A DNA stretch of 64,000 bases, taken from positions 62,001 to 126,000 of the forward strand of contig JAJFJU010000010.1 in NCBI GenBank assembly GCA_021773645.1. Reading direction: 5' to 3'. The stretch comes from Gammaproteobacteria bacterium (lineage in GTDB: Bacteria > Pseudomonadota > Gammaproteobacteria > HK1). Shown here piece after piece: positions 17,821-28,292 of this stretch. The notes beneath the pieces were generated by a model, which was given only the letters and a program-made list of their open reading frames with translations, was not told where the DNA came from and searched no databases. Every line of letters starts with the position of its first letter. Position 1 is the first letter of the stretch. Made by a program: the position numbers and the translations under genes.

Positions 17821-19272
17821 TTAGGAGGTGGCGGTACCGCCCACCGTTAGTTCATCTACTTTAAGGGTTGGTTGGCCAACGCCTACCGGGACCGACTGGC
17901 CTTCCTTACCGCAGACCCCTACACCGGGGTCCAGTTCCAGATCATTGCCTACCATGCTCACCCGGGTCAGTACTTCGGGGCCATTGCCGATGAGGGTGGC
18001 ACCCCTTACCGGATGGGTGATTTTTCCGTTTTCGATGAGATAGGCCTCGCTGGCAGAGAAGACGAACTTGCCCGAGGTGATATCCACCTGACCGCCACCG
18101 AAATTTACCGCATAAAGACCGCGCTCCACCGAGGCGATGATCTCCTCACGTTCGTAGGCACCCGGCATCATGTAGGTGTTGGTCATGCGCGGGCAGGGGG
18201 GATAGGCGAAGGATTCCCGGCGACCGTTGCCGGTGACTGCGCTGCCACTGAGGCCGGCGTTTAGCTTGTCCTGCATGTAGCCGGCGAGGATGCCATTTTC
18301 AATCAGCGTGGTGCAGCGCGTAGCCACACCTTCATCGTCTACGTTGAGTGAGCCACGGCGATTGGGCAGGGTGCCGTCGTCCACCACGGTACATTGCTCC
18401 GAGGCCACGCGTTCACCGATGCGTCCGGAAAAGGCCGAGCTGCCCTTGCGGGTGAAATCACCCTCCAGACCGTGGCCGATGGCCTCGTGCAATAATACAC
18501 CGGGCCAGCCGGGGCCGAGTACCACGGGCATGGTGCCGGCCGGGGCATCTTGTGCACCGAGATTGACTAGGGCCTGACGGGCCGCCTCGCGGGCATAGCC
18601 CACCAGCCGATCACCGCCCTGGAAATAGCCATAGGTATAACGGCCACCACCCCCGGCGCTGCCCACCTCCCGCCGCCCGTCTTTTTCAGCGATGGTCGTG
18701 ACATTCATGCGTACCAATGGACGGACATCGGCACTAAGCGCGCCATCACTGGCGGCAATGAGAATCACGCTCCATTCCCCTGAGAGGCTGACGATTACCT
18801 GCTGGATGCGCGGATCCTGGCGACGCGCCTCGGCATCTGCTGTGCGCAGTAACTCGATGCGCTGCTCCAACGGCAATGAGGAGAGTGGATCAGAGGGCGT
18901 GTATAGGGAACGCTCGGGGGCGGGGCCCCAGGCTTTTACCCGGCCACCCTTGCCCGCCTTGGCAATGGCTCGGGCGGCCCGTGCTGCGTCCTGCAGAGCT
19001 GGCAGCACCAGCTCCTCGGAATAGGCGAAACCGGTCTTCTCACCACTAATGGCACGTACCCCAACCCCCTGTTCAATATTGTGGGAGCCCTCCTTAACGA
19101 TGCCGTCTTCCAGCACCCACGATTCGTAGTGGGTGCTCTGAAAATAGAGATCAGCGAGATCAATGTCGTGGCGAAGGATGTCCTCCAGAGTAGCGTGTAT
19201 AGCATGTTCATCCAGACCGCCCGGAGCGAGGAGTTCCCGCCGCGCGGTGGCCATGGGGTTATCGAGTGTCAT
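17821..19272 (-). CDS. tldD: Metalloprotease TldD
   Basis: A 483-residue TldD-family metalloprotease. The zinc motif HEAIGH is at residues 262-267 ([14 protein letters not shown]), with the downstream Cys region [19 protein letters not shown]. TldD forms a heterodimer with TldE (PmbA) that degrades unfolded peptides and, in enterobacteria, matures microcin B17 and CcdA turnover products. No tldE is in the window. The start overlaps the nitrilase stop as ATGA. The nitrilase-tldD adjacency is common in gammaproteobacteria; the continuation into ccmF is less usual. Confidence 0.95.
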   Translation of the reverse strand: MTLDNPMATARRELLAPGGLDEHAIHATLEDILRHDIDLADLYFQSTHYESWVLEDGIVKEGSHNIEQGVGVRAISGEKTGFAYSEELVLPALQDAARAARAIAKAGKGGRVKAWGPAPERSLYTPSDPLSSLPLEQRIELLRTADAEARRQDPRIQQVIVSLSGEWSVILIAASDGALSADVRPLVRMNVTTIAEKDGRREVGSAGGGGRYTYGYFQGGDRLVGYAREAARQALVNLGAQDAPAGTMPVVLGPGWPGVLLHEAIGHGLEGDFTRKGSSAFSGRIGERVASEQCTVVDDGTLPNRRGSLNVDDEGVATRCTTLIENGILAGYMQDKLNAGLSGSAVTGNGRRESFAYPPCPRMTNTYMMPGAYEREEIIASVERGLYAVNFGGGQVDITSGKFVFSASEAYLIENGKITHPVRGATLIGNGPEVLTRVSMVGNDLELDPGVGVCGKEGQSVPVGVGQPTLKVDELTVGGTATS

Positions 19273-20108
19273 GGGATATCCAGTCGTATGTGATCCAATG
19301 CCGGGAAGGCGCGACGCGTGGCTGCTAGCTGCTCCCGATCAAGTTCAGTGCATATGAGTCCCTGGCCCGCTTGCAGTTCCCCTAGCACCACGCCCCAAGG
19401 GTCCACAATCATGCTGTGACCGTAGGTCTCGCGGTCACTGGGGTGGCGACCACCTTGGGCTGAGCTAACGAGATAACAGAGATTTTCAATGGCGCGGGCA
19501 CGCAGCAGGGTATGCCAGTGGGCCGCACCGGTCACCGCGGTAAAGGCGGCGGGCAGGGCAATGATTTCCGTACCGCGCCGCGCCAGCGCACGAAATAGCT
19601 CCGGAAAGCGCAAATCGTAGCAAATCGCCAAGCCAAGGCGGCCTACGGGGGTGTCGACTACCACTACTTCATTGCCGCCATCAATGGTGTTTGATTCGCG
19701 ATACTGCTCTTCGGTGCCACTCTGCACGGTGACATCGAAGAGGTGGATCTTGTCGTAGCGTGCCACCGGTAGGCCGGTATCGTCGTAAAGCAGGCAGGCA
19801 GCGCGGTGCTTGTCTTCCTTATCGCATAGCAGTGGGATGGTGCCGGCAACGATCCAGAGGCCGTGCCGCTGGGCCTGCTCAGCGAGAAAATCCTGGATTG
19901 GGCCTGCGCTCTCCAACTCACGAACGCCTAGCACATCGCGCTCACTCTTCCCCATGAATGCAAAGTTTTCTGGCAACACCGCCAGACGGGCGCCCTCAGC
20001 AGCCGCTTGTTTGAGCAATTTGGTGGCTGCCGCTAGATTGCTTGCTACATCCGCACCCGAGACCATCTGCAAGCTAGCTATCCGCTTAGGCTGTTTCGTA
20101 CCGTTCAT
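19269..20108 (-). CDS. Nitrilase-superfamily carbon-nitrogen hydrolase
   Basis: A 279-residue Nit-type amidase. The catalytic triad is visible as Glu47 (LPENF), Lys120 ([10 protein letters not shown]) and Cys163 ([12 protein letters not shown]). It is closest in pattern to the Nit1/YbeM group that hydrolyses deaminated glutathione, a metabolite-repair reaction; this assignment is by resemblance only. The gene overlaps its upstream neighbour and tldD by 4 bp each, so it is tightly coupled within the operon. Confidence 0.88.
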   Translation of the reverse strand: MNGTKQPKRIASLQMVSGADVASNLAAATKLLKQAAAEGARLAVLPENFAFMGKSERDVLGVRELESAGPIQDFLAEQAQRHGLWIVAGTIPLLCDKEDKHRAACLLYDDTGLPVARYDKIHLFDVTVQSGTEEQYRESNTIDGGNEVVVVDTPVGRLGLAICYDLRFPELFRALARRGTEIIALPAAFTAVTGAAHWHTLLRARAIENLCYLVSSAQGGRHPSDRETYGHSMIVDPWGVVLGELQAGQGLICTELDREQLAATRRAFPALDHIRLDIP

Positions 20109-20536
20109 CGGGAAGGCGGGACCACCCGCAACTCCAGCGTTTCATGGTGTTTGGGATCGGGGATCAGGGCAATACGGCTGGAGTTGATGCCGAGGGCCAC
20201 CAGCCAACTGCGTAATTCACTGGCCTGCAATTCACCATCCTCAGTGCGCGGGTGACGCACTAGGATCCGCTGCTCGGGGTCACGCAGATAGTCACGTACC
20301 GTATCCGCTACCGCTGGCAGGCGTAGAAAGATCTCACCGCTGCGTGGCTGGGACCAGATCTCCTCTGGGATATTGCGCGCGACGGGGCGGGGTGCTCGGG
20401 GTGCCAATGGTGTGGCCTGCGTAGTGATAGCCGTCGATTCCGGAGCCGAAAGGGTACGTGCGGATTCCGCTGCCCGGAGCGGGAATATGAATGCGAGGGA
20501 CAGGAAGACAGCGATTGCAATACGTGGGCTAAGCAT
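20105..20536 (-). CDS. Exported protein of unknown function, first gene of operon
   Basis: A 143-residue protein with a Sec signal peptide (IAIAVFLSLAFIFPLRAAE). I chose ATG 20536 because it gives the signal; an in-frame upstream start at 20644 would mask it. A Pro/Ala-rich linker leads to a C-terminal region of about 80 residues (VADTVRDYLRDPEQRILVRHP, LRSWLVALGINSSRIALIPD) that resembles the latter half of an OmpA-like peptidoglycan-binding domain. In other gammaproteobacteria a long YhdP-type gene often precedes the nitrilase and tldD, but this is not one. It overlaps the nitrilase start by 4 bp. Confidence 0.65.
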   Translation of the reverse strand: MLSPRIAIAVFLSLAFIFPLRAAESARTLSAPESTAITTQATPLAPRAPRPVARNIPEEIWSQPRSGEIFLRLPAVADTVRDYLRDPEQRILVRHPRTEDGELQASELRSWLVALGINSSRIALIPDPKHHETLELRVVPPSR

Positions 20537-20601
20537 CCGTTCAAGAATACCATGTTGGCCACTCGGGCAGATCGCCCGCTTTGGTTTGGTGTCGCAGTAT
20601 C

Positions 20602-20667
20602 GTAGGCCGGTCCGTGGCCGCCACAGACTTGCCACTGATAACAACGGCGGGCCCGGCCCGCCCTACA
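20602..20667. repeat. GTAGGGCG-type palindromic repeat
   Basis: Left arm GTAGGCCGGTCCGTGGCCGC and right arm GGCGGGCCCGGCCCGCCCTAC form an imperfect inverted pair. It belongs to the same family as the copies at 23531, 24702 and 29632. It lies in the divergent gap of 294 bp between the operon above and alaC; I see no other feature in that gap. Confidence 0.55.
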
Positions 20668-20830
20668 TGATTCCAGATGGAATGCTGTAGCCAGCAGCCC
20701 GTTTTGCCAACCAAATCCGCCTTCTCTGCGCGTTGACAGATCCGCTGGGGATTGGGTATGTTCACCCGCTTGCATACCGGAAAGGGGCTGCCCGGAATAA
20801 AAGCCCTGTACCCTGATTGGCCATAGTCCC

Positions 20831-22009
20831 GTGAATACCGATTTCCCCCGTATAAAACGCCTTCCCCCCTACGTTTTTGCCATCGTCAATGAGTTGAAGG
20901 CAGAGGCGCGAGCACGCGGCGAAGACATCATCGATTTCGGCATGGGTAACCCGGAACGGCCGACGCCGCCACACATCGTCGAAAAGTTGGTGGAAGTGGC
21001 ACGTCGTCCGGACACCCATCGCTACTCCATGTCCAAGGGCATTCCCCGCCTGCGGCAGGCTATTTGCAACTGGTACAAGCGCCGCTTTGATGTAGACCTG
21101 GACCCCGAGAGTGAGGCCATCGTCAGCATTGGCTCCAAGGAAGGTCTGGCCCATTTAGCGCTGGCGACTGTAGGCCCGGGTGACGTGGTGTTGGTGCCCA
21201 ATCCCGCCTATCCGATTCACCCTTGGGGCTTTGTCATTGCCGGGGCAGATATTCGCCATGTACCGCTGGTGCCGGGGCAGGATTTCTTTGAGGAATTAGT
21301 GAAATCTATCAAGGCCTGTTGGCCGCGACCGAAAATGCTGGTGATTAACTTTCCAGCGAATCCCACGGGCCAGTGTGTGGATCTGGACTTCTTCCAAAAA
21401 GTGGTCGATGTGGCCCGCGAGCACAAAATCTGGGTGATTCAGGATATTGCTTACGCGGATCTTACCTTTGACGGCTACGTAGCGCCCTCGATATTGCAGG
21501 TGCCGGGTGCCAAAGATGTGGCGGTGGAGTGTTTCTCGCTTTCCAAGAGCTACAACATGCCCGGCTGGCGGGTGGGTTTCATGGTGGGTAACCCGACGCT
21601 GGTGGGGGCCTTGGCAAAGATGAAGTCCTACCTGGATTACGGTATTTATACCCCTATTCAGGTGGCCGCGGTGACCGCGCTGGAGGGACCACAGGACTGT
21701 GTTACCGAGATTTGCAACACATACCAATTACGTCGGGACATCCTCTGTGACGGTCTTAATGCCGCCGGTTGGCCGGTAGAAAAGCCCCTTGGCACCATGT
21801 TCGTGTGGGCTAAGATCCCTGAGCAATACAAAGAACTGGATTCCTTGGAGTTCACCAAATTATTGCTTAACAAGGCGGGTATTGCCGTTTCGCCGGGTGT
21901 TGGTTTTGGTGAGTTCGGTGACGACCATGTGCGTTTTGCGCTGATCGAAAACGAGCAACGTACCCGGCAGGCGATACGCGGGATCAAGAGGATGTTTCTG
22001 GAAGGTTAA
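20831..22009 (+). CDS. alaC: Alanine-forming aminotransferase AlaC-type
   Basis: A 392-residue fold-type I PLP aminotransferase. The Schiff-base Lys239 is in [15 protein letters not shown], the cofactor Asn/Pro motif is NFPANPTGQ, and the N-terminal motif [18 protein letters not shown] is characteristic of the AlaC/YfdZ group, which makes alanine from pyruvate and glutamate. The start is GTG 20831. It precedes hom and thrC on the same strand, an arrangement I know from many beta- and gammaproteobacteria; the 158 bp gap to hom contains a long hairpin element. Confidence 0.88.
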   Translation: MNTDFPRIKRLPPYVFAIVNELKAEARARGEDIIDFGMGNPERPTPPHIVEKLVEVARRPDTHRYSMSKGIPRLRQAICNWYKRRFDVDLDPESEAIVSIGSKEGLAHLALATVGPGDVVLVPNPAYPIHPWGFVIAGADIRHVPLVPGQDFFEELVKSIKACWPRPKMLVINFPANPTGQCVDLDFFQKVVDVAREHKIWVIQDIAYADLTFDGYVAPSILQVPGAKDVAVECFSLSKSYNMPGWRVGFMVGNPTLVGALAKMKSYLDYGIYTPIQVAAVTALEGPQDCVTEICNTYQLRRDILCDGLNAAGWPVEKPLGTMFVWAKIPEQYKELDSLEFTKLLLNKAGIAVSPGVGFGEFGDDHVRFALIENEQRTRQAIRGIKRMFLEG

Positions 22010-22153
22010 AAGATACTTGCTAAACCTCGTCTTGCACGCTCTGGCTGCGTTATAAAAGTACTCGAATGCTCTTTTACTCCGTGTAAACTCCGCTTCTGTG
22101 CGCTTTTATGCCTTGCCAGAGCGCACAATCCAAGATTCTGCAAGCACCTTTAA
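22010..22153. repeat. Long imperfect inverted-repeat element
   Basis: The region between alaC and hom folds into a long hairpin. Outer ends AAGATACTTGC and the complement of GCAAGCACCTTT pair imperfectly, and inner arms GCACGCTCTGGC and GCCAGAGCGCAC pair closely, followed by TTATAAAAG opposite CTTTTATG. Total span is about 144 bp. It resembles the element at 28293-28433 in architecture (inverted ends around a stem-forming core) and is probably a small non-coding mobile element or a processed hairpin between co-transcribed genes. Confidence 0.5.
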
Positions 22154-22167
22154 GTTAAGGAGTTTCT

Positions 22168-23484
22168 GTGAAACCGGTAAAAATAGGTCTGCTGGGCCTG
22201 GGAACGGTGGGTGGCGGTACGGTGAACGTGCTGGAGCGTAATGGGGCGGAGATTAGCCGACGTGCCGGGCGTGCACTGAAGGTGGTGCAGGCCAGTGCGC
22301 GGGATCTCACCAAGTCGCGCATTTGTTCCACCGAGGGTATTGCCCTCACCGAGCGCTCCGAGGATGTGGTCAGCAATCCCGATATCGATATCGTTGTGGA
22401 GTTGATTGGCGGCACCGACAAGGCGCTGGAACTGGTGCTCTCGGCGATTGCCAATGGCAAGCACGTGGTCACTGCTAACAAGGCGTTGATTGCGTTGCAC
22501 GGAAACGAGATTTTTGCCGCCGCTCAGGAGCGCGGCGTAATGGTGGCCTTCGAGGCCGCGGTGGCAGGTGGTATCCCCATCATTAAGGCGATTCGTGAGG
22601 GTCTGGCGGGTAATCGCATTGAGTGGCTGGCGGGCATCATCAATGGCACCGGAAATTTCATTCTCACAGAGATGCGCGATAAGGGTCGGGACTTTGCCGA
22701 TGTGTTGGCCGAGGCGCAAAAACTCGGCTATGCCGAGGCCGATCCTACCTTCGACGTCGAGGGTATCGACGCCGCCCACAAGCTCACCATTCTTGGTTCC
22801 ATCGCCTTTGGCAAGCCGCTGCGCTTCGATAAGGTTTATGTGGAGGGAATCTCCAAAATTACCTCCGAGGATATTGATTACGCGGAAGAGCTCGGTTATC
22901 GCATCAAGCATCTCGGTATCGCGCGTCGCGCCAATGGCGGGGTGGAGTTGCGGGTGCATCCCACCTTCATCCCGGAGCGGCGTTTGCTTGCCAATGTGGA
23001 TGGGGTGATGAACGCAGTACTGGTGCAGGGTGATGCTGCGGGGCCGACGCTGTATTACGGCGCCGGTGCGGGTGCCGATGCCACCGCTTCGGCAGTGGTT
23101 GCGGATCTGGTGGATGTGGTGCGTACGCTTGCCGCTGACCCCGAGGCCCGGGTGCCGCATCTGGCCTTCCAGCCCGATGCCATTTCTGAGGTTCCGGTGC
23201 TTGCCATGGAAGACGTGGAGACCGCCTACTATCTGCGTATGGCTGCGGCAGATCGACCCGGCGTATTGGCAGAGGTCGCCCACATATTGGGTGAGCGTGG
23301 CATTAGCATCGAGGCCGTGGTGCAGAAAGCGCCTGAGGCTGGTATGGATCATGTGCCGCTTATTCTGCTCACTCACCGGGTCCGTGAGGGTGAAATGAAC
23401 GAGGCCATCAACCGTATTGAGGCGCTGGAAGGTATACAAGGTGCCGTTACCCGGATTCGGGTAGAACACCTCGACGCCAATTGA
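22168..23484 (+). CDS. hom: Homoserine dehydrogenase
   Basis: A monofunctional homoserine dehydrogenase of 438 residues: N-terminal Rossmann fold (GLLGLGTVGGGTV), a catalytic domain with NGTGNFILTEM and the EAQKLGYAEADPTFDVEGIDAAHKL signature, and a C-terminal ACT domain (LRMAADRPGVLAEVAHILGERGISIEAV; pieces read across about residues 350-420) that normally gives threonine feedback inhibition. It reduces aspartate semialdehyde to homoserine. The start is GTG 22168 with AAGGAG at 22157. thrC follows 119 bp later. Confidence 0.95.
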   Translation: MKPVKIGLLGLGTVGGGTVNVLERNGAEISRRAGRALKVVQASARDLTKSRICSTEGIALTERSEDVVSNPDIDIVVELIGGTDKALELVLSAIANGKHVVTANKALIALHGNEIFAAAQERGVMVAFEAAVAGGIPIIKAIREGLAGNRIEWLAGIINGTGNFILTEMRDKGRDFADVLAEAQKLGYAEADPTFDVEGIDAAHKLTILGSIAFGKPLRFDKVYVEGISKITSEDIDYAEELGYRIKHLGIARRANGGVELRVHPTFIPERRLLANVDGVMNAVLVQGDAAGPTLYYGAGAGADATASAVVADLVDVVRTLAADPEARVPHLAFQPDAISEVPVLAMEDVETAYYLRMAAADRPGVLAEVAHILGERGISIEAVVQKAPEAGMDHVPLILLTHRVREGEMNEAINRIEALEGIQGAVTRIRVEHLDAN

Positions 23485-23530
23485 ATGGTCGGGTTTCACC
23501 CCGCTAACCTGACCTGCCAGGTCACAACAT

Positions 23531-23590
23531 GTAGGGCGGACCATGTCCGCCATTGGGACTATGCTATGAGGCGGACATGGTTCGCCCTAC
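23531..23590. repeat. GTAGGGCG palindrome between hom and thrC
   Basis: GTAGGGCGGACCATGTCCGC and, 19 bases on, its near-complement GCGGACATGGTTCGCCCTAC make a 60 bp hairpin. It is located in the transcribed gap between two threonine genes, where it could affect mRNA stability or relative expression. Confidence 0.65.
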
Positions 23591-23603
23591 TGGATAATTA
23601 AAT

Positions 23604-24686
23604 ATGTCTGAACAAAAACGCTACACCGGACTCATCGACCGTTATCGTGACCGTATGCCCCTTAAGGCCTCCACTCCGGCCGTCTGTCTTGGCGAGGGCA
23701 ATACCCCGCTGATTCGCCTCGATCGTATCTCCAAAGAGCACGGCAATGGCTGCGAGATCTACGTTAAATATGAGGGTCTCAACCCCACCGGTTCTTTTAA
23801 GGACCGCGGTATGACCGTGGCGGTCACCCGGGCGGTTGAAGAGGGCAGTCGCGCCATCATTTGTGCCTCCACCGGCAACACCTCGGCAGCAGCAGCGGCT
23901 TATGCGGCGCGCGCCGGCGTAACTGCATTCGTGCTCATCCCTGAGGGCAAAATTGCTCTGGGCAAGCTCGCCCAGGCGATGATGCACGGTGCCGTGGTTA
24001 TTCAGATCACCGGTAACTTTGACGAGGGGATGGAATTGGTAAAGCAGGTTGCTGAGGATGCGCCGGTGACCATCGTTAACTCCATCAATCCTTATCGTCT
24101 GCAGGGGCAGAAGACCGCTGCCTTTGAGATTGTAGATGAGCTGGGCAGCGCCCCGGATTATCACTGTCTGCCGCTGGGCAATGCCGGAAACATCAGCGCT
24201 TATTGGTTGGGCTACAGTGAATACCACGCCGAGGGCCTTTCTGCCCGTCCGCCCATGTGTGCCTATCAGGCCGCGGGCTCGGCTCCGTTCTTGCGTGGTC
24301 ATCCAGTGAAGAATCCGGAGACCGTCGCCACCGCTATTCGCATCGGTAATCCCCAGTCTTGGGACAAAGCCTGGAAGGCGCATGATGAATCCGGCGGCTG
24401 GTTCGACGAATTCAGCGATGAGCAGATCCTTGCTGCCCAGAGGCTTCTCGCGGTGAGCGAAGGCGTCTTCTGCGAACCCGCCTCGGCTATTTCTGTTGCC
24501 GGTGCCTTACGCGACATCGCCTCCGGAAAGATCCCCAAGGGCAGCAGCATCGTCTGCACCCTCACTGGCCACGGCCTAAAGGATCCCGATATCGCCATCA
24601 AGCAAAGCGCCGAACCACTACGTACGGTCAGCGCCGAGTTGGACTCTGTGCGCACGGTGATCCTGGATAATCTTGCTGGAGAGTAG
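23604..24686 (+). CDS. thrC: Threonine synthase
   Basis: A 360-residue fold-type II PLP enzyme. The PLP lysine is Lys66 in [10 protein letters not shown]; the phosphate cup reads [11 protein letters not shown]. This is the shorter threonine synthase class found with monofunctional hom genes, not the longer E. coli ThrC. It converts O-phosphohomoserine to threonine. The start is ATG 23604. No thrB homoserine kinase is adjacent. Confidence 0.95.
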   Translation: MSEQKRYTGLIDRYRDRMPLKASTPAVCLGEGNTPLIRLDRISKEHGNGCEIYVKYEGLNPTGSFKDRGMTVAVTRAVEEGSRAIICASTGNTSAAAAAYAARAGVTAFVLIPEGKIALGKLAQAMMHGAVVIQITGNFDEGMELVKQVAEDAPVTIVNSINPYRLQGQKTAAFEIVDELGSAPDYHCLPLGNAGNISAYWLGYSEYHAEGLSARPPMCAYQAAGSAPFLRGHPVKNPETVATAIRIGNPQSWDKAWKAHDESGGWFDEFSDEQILAAQRLLAVSEGVFCEPASAISVAGALRDIASGKIPKGSSIVCTLTGHGLKDPDIAIKQSAEPLRTVSAELDSVRTVILDNLAGE

Positions 24687-24701
24687 CTTGTATCACTTTG
24701 T

Positions 24702-24773
24702 GTAGGGCGCACCGTGTGCGCCGTGCAGTGATTGGCCATGGCATGGGTGCTCGGCGGGCACGGCCCGCCCTAC
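24702..24773. repeat. GTAGGGCG palindrome after thrC
   Basis: GTAGGGCGCACCGTGTGCGCC and the opposite arm GGCGGGCACGGCCCGCCCTAC bracket about 30 bases. It lies 15 bp after the thrC stop and may serve as its 3' end. Confidence 0.6.
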
Positions 24774-24855
24774 CTAGCGATCCGACTATGGTAGGGTCTG
24801 AATATATTCCGCTTGTTTTTCCCTAATTTCTCTCTAGGTCTTTATTCGACGCTTC

Positions 24856-25926
24856 GTGTCATCCATAACTCCCTCTTTTCTCACCCTGCTGCTGCCGGGG
24901 CTGCTCGGCCCTTGGCGACAGGTGGATGTGGATGCTCTCTGTGAAGGGCTGAAACCGCCGGCGCTGGAGGCCTTGCTGGGCCGCGCCCGGCGGGTTGATG
25001 ATCCCCGGGATCGTCCGTGGCCAGAGGACATGGCCTTTTCCTGTTTCGATATCCCGCGCTCTGATGATGGTAGTACGCCTGTTGCGCCCCTGAGCTGGAC
25101 GTTTGATGGCGGCAAGGAGGAAGGCGCTTATATTCTGCGTGCCGACCCGGTTTATCTGCAGGCCGATATGACCACCTTGCGCCTGCTCGACCCTGCTGAG
25201 GTCAGTATCTCCCAGCAAGAAGCCGATGCTTTGTGCGCTGAGCTCAACGCCCATTTTGGTGAATCCGTTCCGCTACTTCAGTGCCCTAATCCTCGACGTT
25301 GGTACCTGCATCTCGATAAGCACCCCGATATGAAAACCCGGCCTCCGCATCAGGCCATCGGTGGCGATGTTGACGCCTGCTTGCCACGTGGTCCCGAGGG
25401 GGGACGATGGCGGGCCTGGTTGAATGAGGTGCAGATGGTGCTATTTAAAAGTGCCATTAATGAGGCCCGGGAGGCCCGAGGGCAGCCTGCCATTAATGGT
25501 CTGTGGCTATGGGGTGGTGGGGTGAATCCGGCCGCAGTGACGGCTCCCTGGGATCAAGTCAGCTCCGATGAATATCTGTTGCCCGCACTAGCTGGTTTTG
25601 GTGGTGCTTCGGTGGTTGATCTGCCTGCAAATGCCAATGCCTGGTTGAAGGAGACGCCGGGGGATAAACACTGTCTAGTGGCTGTCGATGCGGGTTTTAC
25701 TCAAGTCCGGGCGGGCGATGTGGAAGGCTGGCGCGCACGTTTGGAAAATCTGGAGGCGACCTGGTTTAAACCCCTGCAACAGGCCCTACGGACAGGTCAA
25801 CTGGCAGGGGTGCATCTCTTAACCGGCGGTGGTCAGCGCTTTGAACTGGGTCCGGGGCGCGCCTACGGCTGGTGGCGTCGTGCGCGGCCGTTACCGTATT
25901 GGTTGAAACGGGCGGTGGACGCATGA
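24856..25926 (+). CDS. rpfE: RpfE-like protein (phosphoglycerate-mutase/phosphatase-like fold)
   Basis: A 356-residue soluble protein of the family called RpfE in Xanthomonas and often labelled cofactor-independent phosphoglycerate mutase-like in databases. Its biochemical role is unknown. Recognisable stretches are LLLPGLLGPW at the N-terminus, GLWLWGGG near residue 218, and a C-terminal GWWRRARPLPYWL. The start is GTG 24856. It overlaps recJ by 4 bp (ATGA). The order rpfE-recJ-prfB-lysS matches the edge of the Xanthomonas rpf cluster, but the DSF-signalling genes rpfF, rpfC and rpfG are absent, so the gene probably has a role independent of quorum sensing. Confidence 0.78.
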   Translation: MSSITPSFLTLLLPGLLGPWRQVDVDALCEGLKPPALEALLGRARRVDDPRDRPWPEDMAFSCFDIPRSDDGSTPVAPLSWTFDGGKEEGAYILRADPVYLQADMTTLRLLDPAEVSISQQEADALCAELNAHFGESVPLLQCPNPRRWYLHLDKHPDMKTRPPHQAIGGDVDACLPRGPEGGRWRAWLNEVQMVLFKSAINEAREARGQPAINGLWLWGGGVNPAAVTAPWDQVSSDEYLLPALAGFGGASVVDLPANANAWLKETPGDKHCLVAVDAGFTQVRAGDVEGWRARLENLEATWFKPLQQALRTGQLAGVHLLTGGGQRFELGPGRAYGWWRRARPLPYWLKRAVDA

Positions 25927-27647
25927 GCAGTGTTGAGATCCGCCGCCGGGAGAATTCTGCAGACGGACACTTCCCATCGGATCTACATCCGGTATTGGCC
26001 CGGATCTATGCTGCCCGTGGGCTTGAATCCGGACAGGAGTTGGAATACACCCTCGACCGTTTATTGCCCTTCGAATTGCTGGGAGGAATGGACAAGGCGA
26101 CGGCGCTGTTAGCCAAGGCGTTGGCGAAAGACTGGCGAATTCTGGTGATTGCAGATTTCGACGCTGATGGAGCTACAGGTTGTGCCGTTATGCTGCGTGG
26201 TTTGCGTTTGTTGGGGGCGGAGCATGCAGATTATTTGATGCCGAATCGCTTCAAGACCGGCTACGGATTGACGCCGGAGGTGGTTGCCCTGGCGCGAGAT
26301 CAGGACCCACAACTCATTATTACCGTGGATAACGGCATTACCAGCAATGCCGGGGTCGAGGTGGCCCACGAGGCAGGGATACAGGTGCTGGTGACCGATC
26401 ATCATTTGCCGGGCGATGTGCTTCCCGACGCCGATGCCATGGTTAATCCCAATCTGCCGGGCGATCCCTTTCCCAGCAAACATCTCGCCGGGGTGGGGGT
26501 GGCTTTTTATCTGCTGATGGCCTTGCGTGCTCGACTGCGAGAGCAGGGCCACTTTGCCGATGGCAACAAGGAACCCAATCTGGCCCAGTTGCTGGATTTG
26601 GTGGCACTAGGCACCGTTGCCGATGTGGTGCCGCTGGATTACAACAATCGTCTGCTTGTATCCCAGGGGCTGCGACGGATTCGTGCGGATCACTGTCAGC
26701 CGGGTATCCGCGCACTGCTCAAATTGAGTGGGCGTCAGCAGTCCCAGGTGGTGGCCTCTGATCTTGGCTTTGCCATTGGCCCGCGCCTGAATGCCGCGGG
26801 TAGGCTGGAAGATATGGCTTTAGGCGTGGAATGTCTGTTGGCCGACAACGATGCCGCGGCGCTGAAAGCGGCTCAATCTCTGGACCGGCTCAATCGGGAA
26901 AGGCGTCAGATCGAGCGCGACATGCAGGAAAGTGCGCTGGAGCAACTGCAATCGGTGGATCTGGATGTGGGGACGCTACCGGCAGGTCTGTGTATCTTTG
27001 ATCAGAGCTGGCATCAGGGGGTGGTGGGTATCCTCGCCTCACGGCTGAAGGATCGTTACCACCGGCCGGTGGTGGCCTTTGCTACCAGCGGTGCTGATGA
27101 ACTGCGCGGCTCGGCGCGTTCGGTAAAGGGGTTTCATATCCGCGATGCCCTCAGCAATATCAATGCCCGTCACCCGGAGATGCTGGGGCGTTTTGGCGGC
27201 CATGCCATGGCCGCAGGCCTTAGCCTGAAGCAGAGCGAGCTGAAGGCCTTTCAGGCGGCCTTCGAGGCAGAGGTGGAACGGAGTCTCGGTCCGGACCCGG
27301 CGGCAGCGGTGATCTGGAGCGATGGTGAGCTGGGCGCGGGGGATATCGACTTGGCCTTTGCTGAGCAACTGCGTGCCGGGGGTCCGTGGGGGCAGGGTTT
27401 TGCCGAGCCCGTGTTTGATGGGGTGTTCGAGACCGTTTCACAGCGCATCGTGGGGGAGGCCTATTTGAAGCTCAAACTGCGCCAGCCCGGGAGCTCCCGG
27501 GAGATTGATGCTATCTGTTTTCAGGCCGGTGTCGAGGCGCCGCAAACGACGGATAACCGCCTGCATCTTGCCTATCGACTGGATGTAAACAGCTTTCGCG
27601 GCATCCGCAGTCCGCAACTGCTGATAGAGCATATGGCAAAGGCATAG
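25923..27647 (+). CDS. recJ: Single-stranded-DNA 5' exonuclease RecJ
   Basis: A 574-residue DHH-superfamily exonuclease. The metal-binding motifs are visible: motif I ADFDADGATGCAV, TVDNGITS, motif III VTDHHLPG, motif IV around LVALGTVADVVPL, and DHHA1-type GGHAMAAGLSL. It degrades single-stranded DNA 5' to 3' in recombination and mismatch repair. The start is ATG 25923, whose ATGA overlaps the rpfE stop; a more upstream in-frame start would run deep into rpfE. Confidence 0.96.
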   Translation: MSSVEIRRRENSADGHFPSDLHPVLARIYAARGLESGQELEYTLDRLLPFELLGGMDKATALLAKALAKDWRILVIADFDADGATGCAVMLRGLRLLGAEHADYLMPNRFKTGYGLTPEVVALARDQDPQLIITVDNGITSNAGVEVAHEAGIQVLVTDHHLPGDVLPDADAMVNPNLPGDPFPSKHLAGVGVAFYLLMALRARLREQGHFADGNKEPNLAQLLDLVALGTVADVVPLDYNNRLLVSQGLRRIRADHCQPGIRALLKLSGRQQSQVVASDLGFAIGPRLNAAGRLEDMALGVECLLADNDAAALKAAQSLDRLNRERRQIERDMQESALEQLQSVDLDVGTLPAGLCIFDQSWHQGVVGILASRLKDRYHRPVVAFATSGADELRGSARSVKGFHIRDALSNINARHPEMLGRFGGHAMAAGLSLKQSELKAFQAAFEAEVERSLGPDPAAAVIWSDGELGAGDIDLAFAEQLRAGGPWGQGFAEPVFDGVFETVSQRIVGEAYLKLKLRQPGSSREIDAICFQAGVEAPQTTDNRLHLAYRLDVNSFRGIRSPQLLIEHMAKA

Positions 27648-27708
27648 ATTCCGGTAACAGAAATTCCCATGAATTCATCGGTTGGCGTACCAATCAGGAG
27701 GACAGCTC

Positions 27709-28251
27709 ATGTTTGTCGGTAAAAAATATATTTCGCTGCTATGCGTTGCGTTGATGTCTTTGACCTGGTTTGGGGCGGCACGAGCAGAGCATGAAGCCAA
27801 CCATCGTTATACGATGCGTGGTTACGTGCTGGATGCTAATAAACAGCCGCTCGCGGGACAGCAGGTGCTGGTGGCGGTTGGGCAGGTTAGCGGCACCGCG
27901 ACCACCGATGAGGATGGCTACTACAGCATCAAACTGCATCTGCACGATACTGACCTTGGCAAGCAGTTGCAGATTAGCGCAGGCAAAAATGAAGCCAGCT
28001 TACGGGTGGCATTCAAGGTGGGCGACGAGCACACGGAGAGGCGGCATTACGTTAATTTCGTCGGCGACCAACTGGTCGAGGAACAACTCGACCGGGGGGG
28101 CTTGCCGATTTGGGGATATGCCGCGCTTGTATTGCTAGCGCTTGGCGGTGGCTGGGCAGTCTTTGGCCGGCGTCACCGACGTCCCGCGGCAGCCACGCAA
28201 TCGACGCAGTCATCACGGAAAAAAAAGAGGCACAAGCGTAAACGGCGCTAA
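27709..28251 (+). CDS. Exported Ig-like/carboxypeptidase-regulatory-like protein with C-terminal anchor
   Basis: A 180-residue protein starting at ATG 27709 with an excellent ribosome site (AGGAGG at 27696). It has a Sec signal peptide (LLCVALMSLTWFGAARA), a beta-sandwich resembling carboxypeptidase regulatory-like domains (MRGYVLDANKQPLAGQQVLV, TTDEDGYYSIKLHLHD), one membrane helix at about residues 131-150 (IWGYAALVLLALGGGWAVF) and a very basic cytoplasmic tail (RKKKRHKRKRR). The topology is periplasmic domain, anchor, basic tail. Function is unknown; it sits alone between recJ and prfB. Confidence 0.72.
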   Translation: MFVGKKYISLLCVALMSLTWFGAARAEHEANHRYTMRGYVLDANKQPLAGQQVLVAVGQVSGTATTDEDGYYSIKLHLHDTDLGKQLQISAGKNEASLRVAFKVGDEHTERRHYVNFVGDQLVEEQLDRGGLPIWGYAALVLLALGGGWAVFGRRHRRPAAATQSTQSSRKKKRHKRKRR

Positions 28252-28258
28252 GGTCGGT

Positions 28259-28290
28259 CAGTTGCCGACCTGTAGGCCCATCGGCAACTG
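28259..28290. terminator. Hairpin after the small membrane protein gene
   Basis: A perfect ten-base stem, CAGTTGCCGA / TCGGCAACTG, encloses a 12-base loop seven bases after the stop codon. There is no T-tract, so a Rho-independent stop is uncertain. Confidence 0.5.
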
Positions 28291-28292
28291 AA